From contig JAAYSR010000284.1 in the NCBI GenBank assembly GCA_012518325.1, positions 1 to 14,851 of the forward strand: a stretch of DNA of 14,851 nt, given 5' to 3'. The first letter of the stretch is position 1. Each line of letters begins with the position of its first letter. This document shows, in pieces, positions 6,038 through 13,757 of this stretch. Source of the DNA: Bacillota bacterium (GTDB lineage: Bacteria; Bacillota; Limnochordia; Darwinibacteriales; Darwinibacteriaceae). The notes beneath the pieces were generated by a model, which was not told the DNA's origin, did no database searches, and worked only from the letters and a program-made list of their open reading frames with translations. The translations under genes were made by a program, and so were the position numbers.

Positions 6038-7752
6038 CGGGTCTCCCCATCCTTTAAGAGATTCTCAATCGTTGAAACAACATCTGCTGCTGGTACGAGC
6101 ATTTTTTCTCCAGTACGGCGAATCGTAATCTCCATTGCACCCTGTTCCAGGGATTTCGAACCTATTGTAACACGGATCGGAAAACCAATTAAGTCAGCGT
6201 CCTTAAATTTAACACCGGGACGTTCATTGCGATCATCCAAAACAACCTCAACGCCGGCGGCCTGCAGCTCTTCATACAGCTTCTGCCCGGCCTCGGCCTG
6301 CGCTTCATCTTTCATGCTGACCGGAACCACGATCACATGGTAGGGCGCGATTGAGACAGGCCAGATAATACCGTCGTCGTCATGGTTTTTCTCTATAACT
6401 GCAGCTACAGTGCGTCCTACCCCAATGCCGTAGCAGCCCATAACCATAGGCGCTTCTTTGCCGTTTTCATCCAGGAAGGTTGCACCCATGGCCCGGGAAT
6501 ACTTGGTGCCAAGCTTGAACACCTGTCCCACTTCAATGCCCCGGGCTCCTTCCAAGCGTCCCTCGCAGCGGGGGCAGGGATCCCCTGGCTGCGCTTCTCG
6601 CAAATCCGCAAAGACTTCGACTTGAAAATCCCTCTCCAAATTGGCATTAAGCATGTGGTGATCCAGTTCATTGGCGCCAACTACGGCGTTGACCATATGT
6701 TCGACGGCGTAATCAGCATAGAGGGGTATCTTCAGCCCTACCGGCCCGGCAAAGCCTACCGGAGCCCCGGTTGCTTTGAAGATAGTTTCATCATCCGCCA
6801 GTTCCAGCGTCTCGCAGCCGAGGAGTTTGCGCAGCTTGATTTCGTTAATGTTGTGATCGCCCCGCACCAGAGCTGCAATCACCTTGCCGTCCGCTACATA
6901 AAGCAGCGTCTTAATGCAGTCTTCAGGTTTCACCTGCAAAAACTCACTGATCTGCTCAATGGTTCTGGCACCGGGGGTGGCTGCTTTAGCCAGCTCTCCC
7001 AGCTCGGGCTTCTCCTCCCTTTGGACGGGAGTCCTGACACTTTCCGCCCGCTCCACATTGGCCGCGTATTCACACTTGGGGCAGAAGAGGACCAAATCTT
7101 CACCGGAATCTGCCAGCACCATGAACTCGTGGGTGACATCTCCGCCGATGGCGCCGGAATCTGCCTCCACCGGATGGGCTTCCACGCCGCAGCGTGCGAA
7201 GATCCGGGCATAGGCGTGATAAGCCGCCCAATAGCTTGCGTCAAGGGCCTCCTCATCCCGGTCGAAGGAATACATGTCCTTCATGATAAACTCACGTCCC
7301 CGCATCAGCCCAAAGCGGGGCCTGATCTCGTCGCGGTACTTGTTCTGAATCTGGTACAGCCGCAGCGGCATCTGCCGGTAGGACCGCACCTCAGAGCGCA
7401 CCAGGGCAGTAATAATCTCTTCATGGGTGGGTCCAAGGCAGAACTGGCGCCCCTGCCGGTCCTTCAGCCGGAACATCTCATCCCCGTAATCGCCCCAGCG
7501 GCCTGATTCCTCCCAAAGCTCAGCAGGCTGAACAATGGGCAGCAGCACTTCCTGGCCGCCGATGGCATTCATTTCTTCCCGGATAATCTGTTCTACCTTG
7601 CGGATCGCCCTCAGCCCCAAAGGGAGAAAGGCGTACATTCCCGCTGCCGAACGGCGCATCAGACCCGCCCGCAGCATGAGCTGATGACTGGCAATCTCGG
7701 CATCCGCTGGAGTTTCCCTCAGTGTAGGCGAATATAATTGCGACATATACAT
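6034..7752 (-). CDS. proS: Prolyl-tRNA synthetase, bacterial type with editing domain
   Basis: ProRS charges tRNA-Pro with proline. The product is 572 residues, the normal length for the bacterial type. Class II motif 1 lies in the first 70 residues, GPTHEE is at 108-113, and motif 2 is RPRFGLMRGREFIMKDMYSF (144-163). A YbaK-like editing insertion spans about 224-407, including GDHNINEIKL (298-307), which contains the lysine position used in Ala-tRNA-Pro hydrolysis in the family. Motif 3 is GCYGIGVGR (439-447), and the C-terminal anticodon-binding domain starts near 468. CPKC (224-227) and CPRC (393-396) frame the insertion and may bind zinc. Two ATGs (7752, 7746) are possible. I keep 7752 because AGGGG, overlapping the ispG stop, is seven bases before it. 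The gene ends in a GTGA overlap with the glycosyltransferase. Confidence 0.98.
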   Translation of the reverse strand: MYMSQLYSPTLRETPADAEIASHQLMLRAGLMRRSAAGMYAFLPLGLRAIRKVEQIIREEMNAIGGQEVLLPIVQPAELWEESGRWGDYGDEMFRLKDRQGRQFCLGPTHEEIITALVRSEVRSYRQMPLRLYQIQNKYRDEIRPRFGLMRGREFIMKDMYSFDRDEEALDASYWAAYHAYARIFARCGVEAHPVEADSGAIGGDVTHEFMVLADSGEDLVLFCPKCEYAANVERAESVRTPVQREEKPELGELAKAATPGARTIEQISEFLQVKPEDCIKTLLYVADGKVIAALVRGDHNINEIKLRKLLGCETLELADDETIFKATGAPVGFAGPVGLKIPLYADYAVEHMVNAVVGANELDHHMLNANLERDFQVEVFADLREAQPGDPCPRCEGRLEGARGIEVGQVFKLGTKYSRAMGATFLDENGKEAPMVMGCYGIGVGRTVAAVIEKNHDDDGIIWPVSIAPYHVIVVPVSMKDEAQAEAGQKLYEELQAAGVEVVLDDRNERPGVKFKDADLIGFPIRVTIGSKSLEQGAMEITIRRTGEKMLVPAADVVSTIENLLKDGETR

Positions 7753-7762
7753 AGCTTATCCC

Positions 7763-8818
7763 CTATCTTTCTGCAAGCAAGTTATTGGCCTCTTCGACCA
7801 AGGCATCAACTAACTCGTGTTCTGGAACTTTGCGCAAAATCTCCCCATGGCGGAAGACAAGGCCGACGCCTTTGCCGCCGGTTATGCCTAAATCGGCTGA
7901 TCTTGCCTCCCCGGGGCCATTTACGACACAGCCCATGACCGCAATGGTTATGGGCAGAGGAAAATCACTTAAACGTTTCTCCACTTCTGCCGCTATTCCT
8001 TCTAAATCGATCTCAGTTCTGCCACAAGTTGGGCAGGAGATAAAAATAGGGCCGCGGCGCCGCAGGCCTAGGCTGGAGAGAACCGCCCAGCCCACTTTCA
8101 CTTCTTCTACCGGGTCTGCAGTGAGGGATACCCTGAGGGTGTCGCCTAAACCCCGGGACAAAAGCGCGCCAAGGCCAGCAGCGGACTTCACCGTGCCGAA
8201 CCACTTGGTGCCGGCTTCAGTAATGCCTAGATGGGTGGGATAACTCACCCGCCGGCTCAGCTCCTCGTAAGCCTCCACCGTCATATCAATTTCCGTTGAT
8301 TTCAAAGACACCACAATGTCATAGAAACCCAGCCGCTCAAAGATGGCGATGTGCTCCAGAGCGCTCTCCACCATGGCAGTCGCGGTCCGGCCATACTTGT
8401 CCAGCAAATGTTTGGCAACTGAACCTGAGTTGACCCCGATGCGAATCGGCACCTGCCTCTCCTGGGCAGCCTTGACCACTTCCAGCACCTTGGCCTCGGA
8501 GCCGATGTTGCCAGGGTTCAGGCGCAGCTTATGAATTCCTGCTTCCAGGGCCTGCAGGGCCAGGCGATGATCGAAATGAATATCAGCAACCACGGGTATG
8601 GGACTGTGGGGCACCAGGGAAAACAGCGCTTCTGCAGCTTCCCGGTCTGGAACTGCTACGCGAACAATGTCACAGCCGGCTGCGGCCAGTGCCTCAATCT
8701 GCCTGAGGGTAGCCTGGGCATCCCTTGTATCAGTGTTGGTCATTGACTGTACTGTAATAGGCGCGCCGCCTCCAATGGGCACTCCCCCTACCATGACCTG
8801 GCGAGTGGACTCACGCAT
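7763..8818 (-). CDS. ispG: 4-hydroxy-3-methylbut-2-enyl diphosphate synthase (MEP pathway)
   Basis: IspG (GcpE) reductively converts MEcPP to HMBPP, the sixth MEP step, using a [4Fe-4S] cluster. The 351-residue product starts MRESTRQVMVGGVPIGGGAP and includes VQSMTNTDTRD (24-34), an N-terminal TIM barrel, and ligands CPTC (262-265) and MGCVVNGPGEA (C297, E304). These are the three cysteines and one glutamate expected of the cluster. Length fits the compact bacterial form without the plant-type insert. I place the start at ATG 8818, eight bases after AAGGAG (8832-8827). A longer version from GTG 8827 would start inside that ribosome binding site. The gene follows rseP by 17 bases, and its stop overlaps the proS ribosome binding site. 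With dxr two genes upstream it gives two of the seven MEP enzymes here. Confidence 0.97.
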   Translation of the reverse strand: MRESTRQVMVGGVPIGGGAPITVQSMTNTDTRDAQATLRQIEALAAAGCDIVRVAVPDREAAEALFSLVPHSPIPVVADIHFDHRLALQALEAGIHKLRLNPGNIGSEAKVLEVVKAAQERQVPIRIGVNSGSVAKHLLDKYGRTATAMVESALEHIAIFERLGFYDIVVSLKSTEIDMTVEAYEELSRRVSYPTHLGITEAGTKWFGTVKSAAGLGALLSRGLGDTLRVSLTADPVEEVKVGWAVLSSLGLRRRGPIFISCPTCGRTEIDLEGIAAEVEKRLSDFPLPITIAVMGCVVNGPGEARSADLGITGGKGVGLVFRHGEILRKVPEHELVDALVEEANNLLAER

Positions 8819-8835
8819 ACATAACACTCCTTGTC

Positions 8836-9873
8836 TTAAGAGAACAGATTAATGCGGGACAGGTCCTTAAATGTGGCAAACAGCATCAGGGCAACCAGGA
8901 GCGCCAAACCGACAAACTGGGCGATGCCCCTGGCCTCCGGTGCCAACGGCTTGCCCCGGACAGCCTCCACCAGCAGAATGAGAATCCATCCGCCATCCAG
9001 AACCGGCACAGGCAGCAGGTTTAACAGTCCCAGGTTGATGTTGAGAATAATCGCCAAAATGATCAGGTTGGGCAGCCCGTGGCGGGCGGTTTCCCCCACA
9101 ATCTGCACAATGCCGATGGGTCCGGAAACCTCCACCTTCTGCTGTCCGGTGATCATCATCCCGATGTCCCTGATTAACTGGACTGTCAGCCGCCAGGTCT
9201 GCTGTATGCCCGCCTGCAGGCTGGTCAAAAACGGATACTGCGGCTTCGAATCAATGCTGATTCCGACCCTTCCTACACCGCCCCGATCCTCAGGCGTAAC
9301 ACGTATGGTTACCAGCTGCTGCTGGCGGCGGACCACTATTTCCATTTCCTGGGCAGGAGAAAGTCCAATCAGCTCCACTATCCGCTCAGAGCTGTCTACG
9401 CTTTCGCCGTTTACCGAGACAAAAAGATCCCCCGGCAGCAAACCCGCAGCTTCACCGGGTGAAGCAGGCTCCACGTAGGTGATGGTAGGCGGCACCGCAA
9501 TCAGCATAAAGTAAAGCACAAAAAGTAAAATGGCCAAGACAAAGTTCATCAGAGGTCCCGCAGCAATTGTCCCCAGCCGCCAGGGCAGGCTCTTGTTCAC
9601 GAAGCTGTCCTCGGCGTCTTCCGCCGCCTCTTCTTCCCCGTCCACAGGCTCGTCCATGCCCGCCATCTTGACGAAGCCTCCCAGGGGAAAGGCCCGGAGG
9701 GAGTACTTAGTATCGCCCCAGGTTATGCTTCCCAGGGCAGGACCGAAGCCGATGGAAAACTCATAGACGCGGATCCCCGCCAGCTTGGCCAGGATATAGT
9801 GGCCGAGCTCGTGAAAAAGGACAATGGTCCCAAAGATTACCACAAAAGCTATTAGTGTTACCACACTAATCAC
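8836..9873 (-). CDS. rseP: Site-2 intramembrane zinc metalloprotease RseP/RasP
   Basis: This membrane protease cleaves transmembrane substrates such as anti-sigma factors and signal peptide remnants. The 345-residue product has the zinc site HELGH (21-25) in the first membrane helix and a second hydrophobic helix at about 102-126. A single PDZ domain follows (about 130-195, with AAGLLPGDLFVSVNG), then LNLLPVPVLDGG (284-295), the conserved LDG motif that supplies the third zinc ligand, and a last helix near 316-334. Residues 77-90 form an acidic loop. One PDZ domain is the usual Bacillota form. The start is GTG at 9873, overlapping the dxr stop as GTGA. GTG 9864, three codons later, has AGAGG nine bases upstream and is equally possible. 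No sigma/anti-sigma gene is nearby to suggest the substrate. Confidence 0.96.
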   Translation of the reverse strand: MISVVTLIAFVVIFGTIVLFHELGHYILAKLAGIRVYEFSIGFGPALGSITWGDTKYSLRAFPLGGFVKMAGMDEPVDGEEEAAEDAEDSFVNKSLPWRLGTIAAGPLMNFVLAILLFVLYFMLIAVPPTITYVEPASPGEAAGLLPGDLFVSVNGESVDSSERIVELIGLSPAQEMEIVVRRQQQLVTIRVTPEDRGGVGRVGISIDSKPQYPFLTSLQAGIQQTWRLTVQLIRDIGMMITGQQKVEVSGPIGIVQIVGETARHGLPNLIILAIILNINLGLLNLLPVPVLDGGWILILLVEAVRGKPLAPEARGIAQFVGLALLVALMLFATFKDLSRINLFS

Positions 9874-11000
9874 CCTCTCTGTTCCATCAAAGCCCTGGCC
9901 CTCAGCCGGGCTTCGTGATCTATGGCTAGTATTTGCTCCAGAGTCGGAAATGATTTACCCTCGAAAGTCTCCACCACTTCAGCGACGATCTGTGCGATCT
10001 GGGTAAACTTGATCTTCCCTGCCAAAAAGGCTGCCACCGCCTCTTCATTGGCTGCATTCAGCGCAATGGGCTTGGCGCCGCCGGCCTCCCCCGCCTCATA
10101 GGCCAGACGGAGGCTGGGAAAACGCTCCCAGTCCACTGCTTCAAAGGACAGTGTCCCCGCCTGCACCAGATCCACAGGCTCCACCGGGGGCGGCAGCACC
10201 TCAGGATAGGTCAGGGCATACTGAATTGGCAGCCGCATATCGGTTGCGCCCAGATGGGCCAGGATGGTGCCGTCTTTGAGCTGAATCATGGAATGCACGA
10301 TGCTCTCAGGGTGCACCACAACTTCAATGTTGCTGTAAGGAAAGTCAAAGAGCCAGTGGGCTTCAATGACCTCAAGCCCCTTATTCATTAAGGTAGCGGA
10401 ATCAATGCTGATCTTTCCCCCCATGTTCCAGCGGGGATGGGCCAAGGCCTGTTCCACTGTAACGTCTGCCAACGATCCCGCATATGACCTGAAGGGCCCG
10501 CCTGAAGCAGTCAGGATAATCTTGGCTATATCATTCTTCCTGCGCCCGGAAAAAAGGCTCCAGACAGCACTGTGTTCCGAGTCGACGGGTATGATCTGGT
10601 CCCGGTACTGCATAACCAGGTGTCCGCCGGCAACCAGAGTCTCCTTATTGGCCAGGGCCACCCGCTTGCCTGCCTCCAGCGCCCGCAGCGTAGGCATGAG
10701 GCCCACTGCGCCCACCACGGACACTACAACCGTATCGCAGTCAGGATCCGCGGCCATCTCCTCCAGGCCTTCCAGATCGCTGAAGACGGGTATGGAGAAC
10801 TCTTCCCTGAGCGCCTTGGCAGATTCAGGGCTGGCAATGCTGGCGAACTTAGGCTTAAACTCTGCGATTTGCTCACGCAGCAGCTGATAATTGGAGCCTG
10901 CCGACAGTCCCAGCACCTTAAATCCGGGCAGGCGGCGAATCACATCCAGCGTCTGGGTTCCAATAGAACCGGTAGAACCAAGTATAACGATATTAGGCAT
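9870..11000 (-). CDS. dxr: 1-deoxy-D-xylulose 5-phosphate reductoisomerase (MEP pathway)
   Basis: DXR converts DXP to MEP with NADPH, the committed step of non-mevalonate isoprenoid synthesis. The 376-residue product, a normal length, begins MPNIVILGSTGSIGTQTL with the NADPH-binding loop GSTGSIG (8-14). Also present are ANKETLVAGG (117-126), metal ligands in PVDSEHSA (D140, E142), LTASGGPF (163-170), the mobile loop HPRWNMG (188-194) and NKGLE (206-210) with the third acidic ligand. The C-terminal alpha domain follows. ATG 11000 is seven bases after AAGGAG and 18 bases downstream of the YtvI-like gene. The end overlaps rseP by four bases, so dxr, rseP and ispG are probably translated as a coupled set. 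Confidence 0.98.
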   Translation of the reverse strand: MPNIVILGSTGSIGTQTLDVIRRLPGFKVLGLSAGSNYQLLREQIAEFKPKFASIASPESAKALREEFSIPVFSDLEGLEEMAADPDCDTVVVSVVGAVGLMPTLRALEAGKRVALANKETLVAGGHLVMQYRDQIIPVDSEHSAVWSLFSGRRKNDIAKIILTASGGPFRSYAGSLADVTVEQALAHPRWNMGGKISIDSATLMNKGLEVIEAHWLFDFPYSNIEVVVHPESIVHSMIQLKDGTILAHLGATDMRLPIQYALTYPEVLPPPVEPVDLVQAGTLSFEAVDWERFPSLRLAYEAGEAGGAKPIALNAANEEAVAAFLAGKIKFTQIAQIVAEVVETFEGKSFPTLEQILAIDHEARLRARALMEQRG

Positions 11001-11018
11001 GAGACAACTCCTTGTGCG

Positions 11019-11975
11019 TTATTGACGGACCCGTTCACTGCCAAGCAGCGCCTTGAGAAACACCATCAGCGCCGGTGCCAGGATTGCACCGAAGGGGCCC
11101 CAGAAGCGCAAGGCGACATACAGCCCCAGCAAAGCCGCTAAGGGATGCAGTCCCAGTCGGCCGCTCACTAGTTGGGGCTCAACCGCCTGTCTTAACAGTA
11201 ATAATATCAGATAACCTATGCCTAAGGCTATAGCGGAATAGGTATTTCCTAAGTAAAGCTGGGCTGCAGCCTGGACCAGGTAGACCAAGCCTGGTCCAAT
11301 GACAGGGATTAAGTCACTAAGGCCCACTGCAAAGCCGGACAGGTATGGGCAGGGCAGCTTAAGAAAAATGAAAAAAGCCATGCTCACTGCAGTTGAAATC
11401 AGCATTAAAAGCAGCTGGACCTGGATCAAGTCCCATAGGAATCCAAAGGTGTCGGAATAGACTTGTCTGGGGCTGAACCGCAGGGTCCGGGGCAGCTGTC
11501 TGGCAAAAAACCTGGCCAGTATCCATTTGTCCCGGCAAAAGAAATAGGCACTAACGGCGGTAATTGTCCAGATCAGCACCAGATCTGGAATGGCCAGTGC
11601 CCACTTCAGCAGGGTATGCAGCCCCAGGTCGGTATCTAGCGCCCTGATCGCCTCAAAGAGCTGCACAAGGCGTTCAGTGTAGATCTGGGCAGAGGGCGAG
11701 AATAAGTTAGAAAAAAATGACAACCCCTGGATCTCTTCCCAGATTTGCCTCAACAGAAGAACTACCCCAGCCGGCAGCGTCAGAAAGAACATAACGGCAA
11801 AGACCAGGGAGGATAAAGCGCGGGACCAGCCTCGCGCTTCCAGAAAACTGACGGGTACGTCCATGATAAAAGCCAAAAACAGGCCGAAGAAAAAAGGTGC
11901 CAAATAAGGAAAGGAAAAACGCATAAAAAGCAATAGTCCGCAGAAACCCACCGCTGCCAGAATGAATGGCGGCAA
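11019..11975 (-). CDS. AI-2E / YtvI-family multi-spanning membrane protein
   Basis: The 318-residue protein is strongly hydrophobic, with about seven likely membrane segments (near 5-18, 22-42, 52-75, 128-146, 184-206, 226-262, 278-308). The C-terminal half carries the family pattern DLIPVIGPGLVYLVQAAAQL (221-240), then EPQLVSGRLGLHPLAALLGL and FWGPFGAILAPALMVFLKALL. This marks the AI-2E transporter superfamily and most resembles Bacillota YtvI, named for sporulation. Members are diverse (sporulation, ion antiport, possible AI-2 export) and no substrate can be read from sequence. The start is TTG 11975: an in-frame TGA lies just upstream, and AAGGGG stands nine bases before it. It is slightly shorter than typical YtvI (about 350-370 aa). 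Its location between cdsA and dxr is not the standard order, and cotranscription is likely from the 33- and 18-base gaps. Confidence 0.85.
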   Translation of the reverse strand: MPPFILAAVGFCGLLLFMRFSFPYLAPFFFGLFLAFIMDVPVSFLEARGWSRALSSLVFAVMFFLTLPAGVVLLLRQIWEEIQGLSFFSNLFSPSAQIYTERLVQLFEAIRALDTDLGLHTLLKWALAIPDLVLIWTITAVSAYFFCRDKWILARFFARQLPRTLRFSPRQVYSDTFGFLWDLIQVQLLLMLISTAVSMAFFIFLKLPCPYLSGFAVGLSDLIPVIGPGLVYLVQAAAQLYLGNTYSAIALGIGYLILLLLRQAVEPQLVSGRLGLHPLAALLGLYVALRFWGPFGAILAPALMVFLKALLGSERVRQ

Positions 11976-11984
11976 AGACCGTCA

Positions 11985-11998
11985 CCCCTTCGCGGGGC
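11985..11998 (-). promoter_or_regulatory. Small hairpin covering the ribosome binding site of the YtvI-like gene
   Basis: In the 33-base gap after cdsA, CCCC (11997-11994) can pair with GGGG (11988-11985) across the loop GCGAA, plus one G-U closing pair. The GGGG is also the best ribosome binding site for the TTG start at 11975. It could lower initiation, but four G-C pairs may be accidental. There is no U-tract, so it is not a terminator. Confidence 0.3.
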
Positions 11999-12008
11999 CG
12001 GAGGGCGG

Positions 12009-12776
12009 CTAAGAAAACAGCGTCAGCAGAGCAAAAAGCACGGGAAAGACAATTATTAGTGAATCGAAGCGATCCAGAATGCCTCCGTGGCCCGGTAATA
12101 GAGAACCGGTGTCCTTAACAGCCCGTTCTCGTTTTAATGCAGATTCAACCAAGTCACCAAGCTGGGCACAGACCGACAGTATCAGTCCAAACAGCACAAG
12201 CTGAACAGGGGATTCCCCCACAGCCAGGGCAAAGATGCCCCCGGTGAGAGCTGCTGCCAGCAGGCCGAACAGCGCACCTTCCACAGACTTCTTCGGGCTT
12301 ATCTTCGGGGCCAGCCGGCGCATGCCGTAACGAATCCCCCCGAAATACGCCCCTGTGTCAGTAAGCCAAGTGATGGCCAAACCATACAAAGTCCAGACGA
12401 TGCCAAACTCTTCCCTCACCAGGACCAGGAAGCTGTAAAGCACTACCACATAAAGTACTCCAAGGATGTTGAATGAAGAAGAAAAACTGTGCATGCCGCT
12501 GAAGGTAGCCCGGATTAAGTAGTACAGCAGCTGGAAAACCAGCCAGAAAAGCAGTTTCGTACCGTCTATTCCACTATATGTGACAGCCAAAAAAGATAGT
12601 CCGGACAAAAGGAGGTAATCAAGGTAGAGGCCTGGTCCGCTGATCCGGGAAAACTCCACCAGGCCCGCAATAATAATCAAGAGGACTAAAACACGCCAGA
12701 CCATCCCTCCAAAATAAAGGGGGACAAGGAGTAGGGGTATACCTACCACGGCAGTGAGAATTCTCTGTGCTAACAT
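12009..12776 (-). CDS. cdsA: Phosphatidate cytidylyltransferase (CDP-diacylglycerol synthase)
   Basis: CdsA makes CDP-diacylglycerol from phosphatidic acid and CTP in the membrane, the branch point to all phospholipids. The 255-residue protein is a polytopic membrane protein with hydrophobic segments near 6-22, 26-40, 52-66, 74-90, 104-121, 165-186, 190-205 and 238-254. The family signature SALKRERAVKDTGSLLPGHG continues with GILDRFD (212-237), including the metal-binding and CTP-binding acidic residues. WLTDTGAYFGG (137-147) is the other conserved block. ATG 12776 lies four bases after the uppS stop, with AAGGAG inside the uppS end 13 bases upstream, so translation is probably coupled. The uppS-cdsA pair is standard in bacteria. 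Confidence 0.97.
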   Translation of the reverse strand: MLAQRILTAVVGIPLLLVPLYFGGMVWRVLVLLIIIAGLVEFSRISGPGLYLDYLLLSGLSFLAVTYSGIDGTKLLFWLVFQLLYYLIRATFSGMHSFSSSFNILGVLYVVVLYSFLVLVREEFGIVWTLYGLAITWLTDTGAYFGGIRYGMRRLAPKISPKKSVEGALFGLLAAALTGGIFALAVGESPVQLVLFGLILSVCAQLGDLVESALKRERAVKDTGSLLPGHGGILDRFDSLIIVFPVLFALLTLFS

Positions 12777-12780
12777 TTGC

Positions 12781-13515
12781 TTACAACTGCTCCTTCGCTG
12801 TTACCTGGCCGAAACGGCGCTCACGCCCAGCATAATCCTGGAGGGCCTGTTCAAAATCATCCTCGCTGAAATCCGGCCACAGGACATCGGTCACATAAAA
12901 CTCGCTGTAGGCGGCCTGCCAGAGCAGGAAGTTGCTGAGGCGCATCTCTCCCCCCGTGCGAATGATCAGATCGGGATAGGGAGTCGGATGGGTGTACAAC
13001 AGACTGGCTATTTTCTCCTCCGTAATCTCTGACGGGGAAAGTTCACCCCGGGAGACCTGTTCAGCCACTTGCCTGACCACATCTATGATTTCCTGCCGCC
13101 CTCCATAGTTAAAGGCAATATTTAAGATCAGCCCCCGATTGTCGGCAGTGAGCTCCTCCGCCTGGTTCCAGACTTTCAGAATCTCCGGGGACAGGCTGCT
13201 CCGATCCCCCGCCAGCCTTACCTGCACCCCTTCCCTGCGCAGCTCCTCGATCTCCTGGACGAAAGTCTTGTACATTAATTCCAGGAGAAAATCCACTTCC
13301 TCCTTGGGCCTGGCCCAGTTTTCGGTGCTGAAAGCGTAGACGGTCAATACCGAAATTCCCCGGTTGGAAGCGTAGCGAACCGCAGTCTTCAGCGCCTTCA
13401 CACCCTGACGATGACCCAAGAACCGGGGCATTGCCCTGCGGCTGGCCCAGCGGCCGTTTCCATCCATAATGATTGCTACATGTGCAGGCAGTGCATTTAA
13501 TTGCCGTTTTCTCAA
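12781..13515 (-). CDS. uppS: Undecaprenyl diphosphate synthase (cis-prenyltransferase)
   Basis: UppS condenses isopentenyl diphosphate units onto FPP in cis to give the C55 lipid carrier for peptidoglycan and other glycopolymers. The 244-residue product has the family start AIIMDGNGRWASRRAMPRFL with catalytic Asp18. Other conserved blocks are GHRQGVKAL (34-42), YAFSTENWARP (60-70), FNYGGRQEI (135-143) and RTGGEMRLSNFLLWQ (186-200), then the terminal WPDFSEDDF (213-221). Length is normal. The start is TTG 13515, seven bases after the GGGGG of an AGGGGG that overlaps the stop of the preceding small gene. The next in-frame Met lies inside the catalytic motif, so TTG must be used. It sits 11 bases downstream of the 76-residue ORF. 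Confidence 0.98.
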   Translation of the reverse strand: MRKRQLNALPAHVAIIMDGNGRWASRRAMPRFLGHRQGVKALKTAVRYASNRGISVLTVYAFSTENWARPKEEVDFLLELMYKTFVQEIEELRREGVQVRLAGDRSSLSPEILKVWNQAEELTADNRGLILNIAFNYGGRQEIIDVVRQVAEQVSRGELSPSEITEEKIASLLYTHPTPYPDLIIRTGGEMRLSNFLLWQAAYSEFYVTDVLWPDFSEDDFEQALQDYAGRERRFGQVTAKEQL

Positions 13516-13526
13516 GGCTCTACCCC

Positions 13527-13757
13527 CTAGTTAACAGTCCAGTCTGAACTGGCACAGACAAGAACAAGCGTCCCCGGGCGCGCCTGATGATCGCGGACCG
13601 CGATCACAAAGGCGTCCTCCTGGGAGGACACCTTCCCGGGCGCCGCCGTGAACAGGAGCTCATAGGAGACCGCTTCTTCCTGCAGAATCTGCTCGGCTTC
13701 CTCTAAGGGGAAGCCGATTAAGAAATCCCATTCGTTTAGCCTGCTTGCCTCGCTCAA
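13527..13757 (-). CDS. Small protein of unknown function (76 aa) between frr and uppS
   Basis: I do not recognise this gene. It encodes 76 residues, MSEASRLNEWDFLIGFPLEEAEQ followed by a helix-like stretch, a strand SYELLFTAAPGK, and a strand-rich end VIAVRDHQARPGTLVLVCAS. The order GxPLEEAEQIL / YELLFTAPPGK / RPGTLVLVC loosely resembles one PASTA-like alpha-beta unit, but this is only a visual likeness. There is no signal peptide, membrane segment or cysteine pair. It starts at TTG 13757, sharing TTGA with the frr stop, with AAGGAG in the frr end 11 bases upstream. Its stop overlaps the uppS ribosome binding site. No plus-strand gene competes, and the tight fit between two real genes supports it being translated. 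The usual operon has frr next to uppS directly. Confidence 0.7.
   Translation of the reverse strand: MSEASRLNEWDFLIGFPLEEAEQILQEEAVSYELLFTAAPGKVSSQEDAFVIAVRDHQARPGTLVLVCASSDWTVN

Noticed and set aside
6382..7506. A 374-codon open frame on the plus strand
   Set aside because: It lies fully antisense to proS, which has all ProRS motifs. The translation shows no recognisable motifs, and long antisense frames are common opposite GC-biased genes.
8819..8827. IspG start at GTG 8827
   Set aside because: The G of that codon belongs to the AAGGAG ribosome binding site. ATG 8818, eight bases after it, is better.
11707..11985. A 92-codon minus-strand frame starting at GTG 11985
   Set aside because: Shifted-frame shadow of the YtvI-like gene, which has the family's conserved C-terminal motifs in the other frame.
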